From an uncultured Paraglaciecola sp. (GTDB lineage Bacteria; Pseudomonadota; Gammaproteobacteria; Enterobacterales; Alteromonadaceae), in assembly GCF_937123705.1 (NCBI RefSeq), contig NZ_CAKZKO010000139.1, forward strand, positions 186,001-250,000: a stretch of DNA of 64,000 nucleotides, read 5' to 3'. Below, piece after piece: positions 58,145 through 64,000 of this stretch. The notes under the pieces were generated by a model. It saw only the letters and a program-made list of their open reading frames with translations, did not search any database and was not told the DNA's origin. How positions within the stretch are numbered: the first letter of the stretch is position 1; the number at the start of each line of letters is the position of its first letter. A program made the translations under genes and the position numbers.

Positions 58145-60688
58145 TCAATTGCAATTGCTCAATTGTTCTATCCACTGCCTAACTAATTCAACGCCTTGCT
58201 GATCAACAAGATGAGATCCAATCGGAGGCATCGCGTTGGCATCTCGACGTTGCATTCTTTCTAACAATACCGAGCGACTGCTGTCACCAGGGGATATAAT
58301 GCTGGGGTTATTTAGTTCCAAACTGCCAAGTTGTGGGGTAACTCCGCAAGTATTGGATTGGGACAATAGAGCTGTAAAACGTAAGTCTATGTTTGTTCTG
58401 GATACTGCCCCCGGTTGGTGACAATTGGCACAATTCACATCCAAATAAGATCTCGCTCTGGCAGCTAAATCTAGCTGCGGGTCATTGAAATCTACTAAAG
58501 CTGGAAGCGAGTCGATTGGGATGTCTGGCGCAAATTCCAGATAGTTAATTTCGGATAAGGTTAACAATTGATGGGCAGTGACATTAGTTTGAGGATACTT
58601 AAAATGATGATTCAATTGTTTTTCGCTAAAACCTAACACCACTCCAGATGCTTGGGTATGACATGTCAAACATTCATCTTCACTAGGAATACGGTATTGT
58701 TGATTGCCAAATTCAATTGCTTTACCTCCTATTACCCGAGTGGCATCTGTTTGTGCATTGTTCCATTGGTAAACGTAACCCGCCCAATTGCCATTTTCAT
58801 GGCGCATTAATAACCGCGATTCAATTAACTGCTGTTGTACTCTAAAATGTTTAACCAAAACCGTACCTTCTGGGAATGCCCAGTTGTTCGATTCTGAATA
58901 TTCAATTTGGGTAGCATTGGGTATAGCAATATAGCGCTCTTTCTCGGCACCATCAGACCAAAATGAAACACGAGGATTAAAAGGAATGGTTCCGTCCTGT
59001 GCCAAATTGTCTTTATTCATATTTACGCAGCCTGTTTCAGATAACAGTTGTGGGAATTCATTTTGTAACGGGTTAGTAGATGTTATTCGATACAATTTAC
59101 CATCGTAGAAATTAGTTAAAAATAATTCACCATTATGATCCGCTGCAAAGCTAGTTATGCCACTTGCCACATTTAACAGCTCGTGATTTACATACTGCCC
59201 CTGCGAGTCGCTAGACAATGACCAAATACGGCCAGATCCAAAATCGGCAAACACATATTTGCCCTGTAAATTGACAAGATTCGAGCCACGGTAAAGCATC
59301 CCACCCGTTATTGAAGAACCAAGGCTTCGACCGTAAGTAGACAAGGGTGGAAGCAAGTTTTCTGGGCAACCGTTTTGATCAAAGGCTTCAAAGCCTTCGT
59401 TACAGCGCCAGCCATAGTTACCACCTAATTCAACTTTGTTTATTTCTTCTGCGGTACTTTGCCCCACGTCGGCTACCCATAGATCGCCCGTAATAGCATC
59501 GAAGTTCCAGCGGTAGGGATTGCGTAAACCCCAAGCAAATATTTCAGGGCAAGGCTCGGCATTGATTGCTGGCCCACAAATGGGATTTTCGGCAAATGGG
59601 TTATCGATGGGAATGGAATAAGGTTGTGATGGAAAATTCACATTTTCGCCCGTCACATCTAGTCTAAGCATAGATCCTAATAAGTAATGAGTATCCTGGG
59701 CTCTGTTATTCGGATCGCCACCGCTGCCGCCGTCACCAAGACCTACATATAAAAAGCCATCATTCCCAAATCCTATGTCTCCGCCGTTGTGGTTGTTAAA
59801 ATCTTGATCAATTTGGATAATTACTTGTTCGCTGGCCATAATCGGTTTTTCGACATCATCGAGAATCCAACGAGAAACCATACTGCGCATAGATGGAGAT
59901 GAATGAGGTGCGGTGTAGTACAAGAATATCTCTGGAACAGAAGGATAATCTGGGTGAAATGCCATTCCTAACAATCCACCTTCAGATGCAGTATTAACTT
60001 TATTGGAGAGATTAAGAAACACCTCTACTGACTGAGGAGATCCGTAATCGAATACTTTTAACAACCCTCCTTTTTCAAGCACAAACCATCGCCCTGTTGC
60101 AAAAGGTTCCTGCAACAATTTAACCGGCTGATTGAAATTCGGCAATTGTGTGTAAACCTGCTCAATTGCAATAGTTGATTGTTGCGAAGGCTGAGGTGGC
60201 GCTACACAATTTTGATTATCAGGGCGATTAGGAATACCTGATAAGTTCTGATCTGTGTCGTCGTTTTCGATGATAGCGTTAGCTTGTGTTACTCCTAGTG
60301 TTGCACCTTGGGGATTGGATAACTGCACACTAAACTGTTCGTCCTGCTCTTCATTTTCATCTGCTATAATAGTGATCTCCAAAGTAACATTACTCTGACC
60401 CGCAGGAATATCCAACGTACCATTACTAGCAAAATAATCCTCACCCGCTATCGCCGTATCATCTTGGGTTATAAAGTCGACCGAAACAACATTGCTTGAA
60501 CTAAACGAAAGTTGTATCGAAAACACCAACACAGTGTTGTTCAAAGTACCTTCTACACCTACAGCCTCGGAAATAGATAATACGGGCAAAACCGTGGTTA
60601 TTGGAGGTGAAGCAGGCGAAGTACTGTTAGAACTACCGCTACATGCGGTGAAAAAAATAAGCAGAAAACTGATAATGGTATGGCGCAT
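58145..60688 (-). CDS. Lipoprotein: Calx-beta, sugar dehydrogenase propeller and dihaem cytochrome fusion
   Basis: 847 aa from ATG 60,688. Lipobox FFTACSGS. Domains: Calx-beta (about 30-140), a PQQ/glucose-sorbosone dehydrogenase-like propeller (about 165-540: GLLGMAFHPDYP, GDGGSGGDPNNRAQD, FAWGLRNPYRWNFD), then a C-terminal part like SO2930 dihaem cytochromes (SFWSDGAEKERYI, FPEGTVLVKHF) with haem sites CLTCH and CANCH. Probably oxidises a sugar or alcohol in the periplasm and passes electrons to its own haems. No strong ribosome site; the upstream frame to 60,745 is less likely used. Confidence 0.82.
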   Translation of the reverse strand: MRHTIISFLLIFFTACSGSSNSTSPASPPITTVLPVLSISEAVGVEGTLNNTVLVFSIQLSFSSSNVVSVDFITQDDTAIAGEDYFASNGTLDIPAGQSNVTLEITIIADENEEQDEQFSVQLSNPQGATLGVTQANAIIENDDTDQNLSGIPNRPDNQNCVAPPQPSQQSTIAIEQVYTQLPNFNQPVKLLQEPFATGRWFVLEKGGLLKVFDYGSPQSVEVFLNLSNKVNTASEGGLLGMAFHPDYPSVPEIFLYYTAPHSSPSMRSMVSRWILDDVEKPIMASEQVIIQIDQDFNNHNGGDIGFGNDGFLYVGLGDGGSGGDPNNRAQDTHYLLGSMLRLDVTGENVNFPSQPYSIPIDNPFAENPICGPAINAEPCPEIFAWGLRNPYRWNFDAITGDLWVADVGQSTAEEINKVELGGNYGWRCNEGFEAFDQNGCPENLLPPLSTYGRSLGSSITGGMLYRGSNLVNLQGKYVFADFGSGRIWSLSSDSQGQYVNHELLNVASGITSFAADHNGELFLTNFYDGKLYRITSTNPLQNEFPQLLSETGCVNMNKDNLAQDGTIPFNPRVSFWSDGAEKERYIAIPNATQIEYSESNNWAFPEGTVLVKHFRVQQQLIESRLLMRHENGNWAGYVYQWNNAQTDATRVIGGKAIEFGNQQYRIPSEDECLTCHTQASGVVLGFSEKQLNHHFKYPQTNVTAHQLLTLSEINYLEFAPDIPIDSLPALVDFNDPQLDLAARARSYLDVNCANCHQPGAVSRTNIDLRFTALLSQSNTCGVTPQLGSLELNNPSIISPGDSSRSVLLERMQRRDANAMPPIGSHLVDQQGVELVRQWIEQLSNCN

Positions 60689-60945
60689 GTAATTCGATAT
60701 ATTGGTTAGTATTGAACCAATTATAGAGTATATTCTAATTGTCAAAATACAATAAAGGAATCAATCTTGTCATTGTCGGTATAACAAAAAAGTTAACCAA
60801 AAAACGGCAGAAACACACCAAGGGCACTCAATCAAATTGTCAAAAGGTTTATGGGCCACATTTAATTGGCGCTAGACTGATGCCACTATTTTCAAGGCTG
60901 GAAAAAGCACTTGTGCCGCGTCTGAGGGTTTAATTTATATTTGAG

Positions 60946-63900
60946 CTAATGCCACTTTATATCATCTGATTTAGCCAAAGAGGATTCAACTTTTAGCTGT
61001 TGCTGTTGAATTAGCTTTGCTGTTTGTTTCGTAATAGTGACGAACATATTTTCGGGTTTACAGTCTATATCAACAAGACCTACCCACGAATTTCTAGCTG
61101 ACTTTTTTGCAGCATACAAACAGTGATCGGCAATATCTAAAACATGCTCCCAATCAAGGCTATTTGGACTATTAACTGAAAATGGAAAACTTGCGTAGCC
61201 TATAGAACAGGTTTTTCTAATTGAATTGCCTTCCCCAATGGCAAAGTCATGCTCTTCAACTGCGTATCTCAACTTTTCTGCAAGCTTAGCTGCATTTTTT
61301 CGGTCAGTATAACGAGCCACCACTAAAAACTCTTCACCTCCCCACCTCACAAGATAGTCGGTTTCTCTAAATACTTGCGTCAAAATAGACTTCACTTGCG
61401 TTAATACGGCATCACCTGCTGTGTGTCCATAAAGGTCATTGACCTGTTTGAATCTGTCTAAGTCAATTAAGAAAAAAATCAAATCTGATTCATTATTCTC
61501 TGGCTTACTCGGGTTTGACTTATTAGTACGATGTTTCCGTAAGACAAGCTCAACATCATTTTTCAAGTTATTTACTATAAATCGTCTATTTTTCAACCCA
61601 GTTAGTTCGTCTGTAATATTTATTTTTTCTAATTTTTCATTAGCTTCTTGCAAGCCTAAAGTGCGTTCAGCAACTTTAATTTCTAGCGCCTCGTTTACTT
61701 GTTGTATAAAGAGCACTTTTTTGTGCTGTGACCAAACAAATAATCCGACAATAACTAACAAAAACAAACAATACAGCGAATAAGCCCACCAAGATAACCA
61801 GGGGGGTGGCAATACAGTGATATTTAAAGCGGCACCTCGTTCATTCCAAATACCATATGGGTTACTCGCGATTACTCTTAATACATAATCTCCGGTTGGT
61901 AGATTGGTATAAGTAGCTCGGCGGCTTTTATAGTCGGTTTTAATCCATTCATCGTCAAACCCCTCCATTCTATAGGCATACTGATTATTTTTAGAGTTTG
62001 AAAAATGCAAAGCACTAAATTCAAAGGATACTAGGTTTTGTTGATGAGTTAAGGTAATAGCAGCAGTAGAATGAATGGCTTTCGCTAATGTATATGTATC
62101 GGTTGATATATTTTTATCAACTTCAGTCATATTTCCGGATGATAGTGCATCATTTTGTACCGGCACTGATTGATTCGATATTAACATATCGGTAAAAATC
62201 ACTTTTGGCTGTTGTTCATTACCTATTATTTGCTTAGGAAAAAAGCGATTAAAGCCGTTAATCCCACCAAAAAACAATTCACCACTTTCACTTTTAAAGG
62301 ATGCGTCTGCATTAAATTCGTTACTCTGTAAGCCGTCATCCATGTTGTAATTTTTAAAGGATTTTGTTTGGGGATTAAAATGGGATAAGCCAAGGTTAGT
62401 ACTTAGCCAAATTCCTCCGTCATTATCCTCCTCAATTCGATAAACAACATTGTTTGCCAGACCATCTTTTTCAAAAAAGTGATTGAAACTGCCCGTGGTT
62501 TTGTCGAGTAAATTTAAGCCACTGGCGGTTCCTACCCAAAGATTTCCCTTACTGTCTTCTGTAATAGCATATATTGTATCGTTACTTAGGCTATTAGGAT
62601 CACTTGCTTGGTGTGTGAAATGAGTAAACTTTTCGGTGATTGGATCGAAACGATTGAGACCTTTCCAGGTACCTATCCAAAGTTCACCCTGTTGACCTTG
62701 GGTAATCACACGGACGCTGTCATTGCTTAACCTATTGGGGTTTGTTGGCTGATGGCGGTAGTGAGTAAATTGCTCAGTGATGGGATCAAATCGATTCAGC
62801 CCCTTCCAAGTACCTAACCAAAGATCTCCTTGATGATCCTCTGTGATAGCGCTAACTGCATTGTCACTCAAGCTATTAGGGTTTGTTGGGTCATGACTGT
62901 AATGAGTAAAACTTTCGGTAATTGAATTAAAGCGATTTAGGCCACTACTATCTGCGCCTATCCATAGAATGCCCTGACGGTCTTCAGTGATAACATAGAT
63001 TTTGTCATCATTAATGCTGTTGGGATCTGCTTTATCGTTACGATAATGAGTAAATTGCTTAGTATCTGAATTGAAACGATTAAGACCTCCTCCCCAGGTT
63101 CCCACCCAAAGTGTACCTTGTCGGTCTTGTGTAATGGCACGTACTATATTATTGCTCAAACTAAAGGGAGCTTTGTTTTGATGATGATAATGAGAAAATT
63201 GCTTAGTAAGTGCCGTTAAACGATTGAGCCCACCGCCATTTGTTCCCACCCAAAGATTTCCTTGCTGGTCGTAGATAATGGCTAGTACTACGTCATTGCT
63301 CAAGCTATTAAGGTTTGCAGTTTGGTGACGGTAATGGGTAAATTGTTGGGTGCTCAGATCGAAATAATTAAGACCACCACCATCTGTTCCCACCCATAGG
63401 TTGCCTTGTTTATCTTCAATGATGGCTGCGATCTCATCATCGCTTAAGCTGTTGAGATCATCCCTATCATGACGATAATGGGTAAATGTATCACTGGTTA
63501 GGTTGAAATAATTAAGCCCTCCCCCTTTAGTGCCTAACCAAAGGTTGCCATGCTTATCTTCTATAATGGCTGTGACGGCATTGTTACTTAAACTGTTGGG
63601 ATCTGCAGCTTGATGTTGGTATCGAGTAAACGTTTCAGTAATGGAGTTAAAACGATTAAGTCCACCAGCCCAAGTACCTATCCAGAGGTTTCCTTTTGTG
63701 TCTTCAGTCATGGTACTAATGGCATCTCCACTCAAACTGTTCGGATCTGTTGCGTTATGGAGGTAATGGGTAAACTTCTCTGAATCAGGGTCTAAGCGAT
63801 TCAGACCACCACCATCCGTTCCAACCCAAATATATCCCAGCTTGTCCTGAGTAATTGTATGAATGAAATCATGGCTTAAACTATTAGGGTTTGAAGCTTG

Positions 63901-64000
63901 ATGAAGGTACTGGGTAAACTGTTCAGTCGCAGGGTTAAAGCGATTCAAGCCACCACCTCGCGTGCCCACCCAAATATCACCCTGCCGATCTTCATAGATG
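60946..64000 (-). CDS. Two-component-propeller sensor with diguanylate cyclase domain, 5' end cut
   Basis: The frame continues to the window edge, so the N-terminus is missing; at least 1,007 codons are visible. About 13 propeller repeats with W-x-G-T-x-G-G-L-N-R-F, then a Y_Y_Y domain (YRMEGFDDEWIKTDY), one membrane helix (near residue 725), a coiled coil, and a GGDEF domain with intact RWGGEEF. It senses a periplasmic ligand and makes cyclic di-GMP. It lacks the histidine kinase usual in this architecture. Confidence 0.88.
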   Translation of the reverse strand, partial: IYEDRQGDIWVGTRGGGLNRFNPATEQFTQYLHQASNPNSLSHDFIHTITQDKLGYIWVGTDGGGLNRLDPDSEKFTHYLHNATDPNSLSGDAISTMTEDTKGNLWIGTWAGGLNRFNSITETFTRYQHQAADPNSLSNNAVTAIIEDKHGNLWLGTKGGGLNYFNLTSDTFTHYRHDRDDLNSLSDDEIAAIIEDKQGNLWVGTDGGGLNYFDLSTQQFTHYRHQTANLNSLSNDVVLAIIYDQQGNLWVGTNGGGLNRLTALTKQFSHYHHQNKAPFSLSNNIVRAITQDRQGTLWVGTWGGGLNRFNSDTKQFTHYRNDKADPNSINDDKIYVITEDRQGILWIGADSSGLNRFNSITESFTHYSHDPTNPNSLSDNAVSAITEDHQGDLWLGTWKGLNRFDPITEQFTHYRHQPTNPNRLSNDSVRVITQGQQGELWIGTWKGLNRFDPITEKFTHFTHQASDPNSLSNDTIYAITEDSKGNLWVGTASGLNLLDKTTGSFNHFFEKDGLANNVVYRIEEDNDGGIWLSTNLGLSHFNPQTKSFKNYNMDDGLQSNEFNADASFKSESGELFFGGINGFNRFFPKQIIGNEQQPKVIFTDMLISNQSVPVQNDALSSGNMTEVDKNISTDTYTLAKAIHSTAAITLTHQQNLVSFEFSALHFSNSKNNQYAYRMEGFDDEWIKTDYKSRRATYTNLPTGDYVLRVIASNPYGIWNERGAALNITVLPPPWLSWWAYSLYCLFLLVIVGLFVWSQHKKVLFIQQVNEALEIKVAERTLGLQEANEKLEKINITDELTGLKNRRFIVNNLKNDVELVLRKHRTNKSNPSKPENNESDLIFFLIDLDRFKQVNDLYGHTAGDAVLTQVKSILTQVFRETDYLVRWGGEEFLVVARYTDRKNAAKLAEKLRYAVEEHDFAIGEGNSIRKTCSIGYASFPFSVNSPNSLDWEHVLDIADHCLYAAKKSARNSWVGLVDIDCKPENMFVTITKQTAKLIQQQQLKVESSLAKSDDIKWH

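Noticed and set aside
61100..64000. DNA tandem repeat or CRISPR-like periodicity
   Set aside because: The period comes from in-frame propeller repeats in the coded protein.

Overview
The window looks like chromosome of a marine gammaproteobacterium of the Alteromonadales (Paraglaciecola/Glaciecola/Alteromonas type). Grounds: an AT-rich sequence with dense operons; YacL, YgjP and 6-phosphogluconate dehydrogenase of gammaproteobacterial type; and a cupredoxin / EAL protein / DUF3034 / globin gene set. The genus is inferred from gene content and protein style, not from a search.

Layout. (1) 1-18,640, core: 3' part of a phosphoserine aminotransferase; acyl-CoA dehydrogenase; a tightly coupled minus-strand operon of adaptor, RND pump, FAD monooxygenase and DUF1801 protein; a plus-strand operon of cupredoxin, membrane EAL phosphodiesterase, DUF3034 protein and lipoprotein globin; phospholipase A1; an arsenic operon (arsR, arsC, arsH, ACR3) followed by a leucine-carboxyl-methyltransferase-type gene, with a symmetrical operator in front of arsR. 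(2) 18,653-47,370: a ygjP-type gene cut in two. The N-terminal 135 codons lie at 18,653-19,060 and the C-terminal 42 codons at 47,242-47,370. Between them is a genomic island of about 28.2 kb with short imperfect inverted repeats at its ends. (3) 47,430-64,000, core again: yacL, gnd, a membrane transporter, a wax ester synthase/DGAT, a trypsin-TonB_C fusion with a duplicated remnant, a ToxR/CadC-like regulator, a periplasmic binding protein, an amidohydrolase, a sugar dehydrogenase/dihaem fusion, and a propeller-sensor diguanylate cyclase that runs off the right edge.

The island reads as a defence island. Its right end carries a coupled minus-strand operon of three tyrosine recombinases and one small helper gene (47,095 to 40,451), presumably the mobility module. 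Its left half carries a type I restriction-modification operon (hsdM, hsdS, an AlbA/Schlafen-type gene, hsdR). Directly downstream are a DUF7380/DUF4209-type gene and a zinc-hook ABC ATPase with a C-terminal RX6H motif, resembling RloC/PrrC-type restriction-guard nucleases. The DUF4209 gene is broken: its last part, with an RX4H HEPN motif, survives in another frame and its old stop overlaps the ATPase start. An Xre regulator stands in front of hsdM. Divergent from it is a three-gene operon (winged helix, DEIH helicase, 92-aa protein). The centre holds a formylglycine-enzyme-like protein with an unknown N-terminal domain and a 56-codon upstream gene, a YaaW-like protein with a coiled coil and glycine-rich membrane end, and a tandem pair of secreted ankyrin-like proteins with nearly identical upstream regions.

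I saw no rRNA, tRNA or CRISPR array. All family names come from reading the translated sequence; no database search was run.
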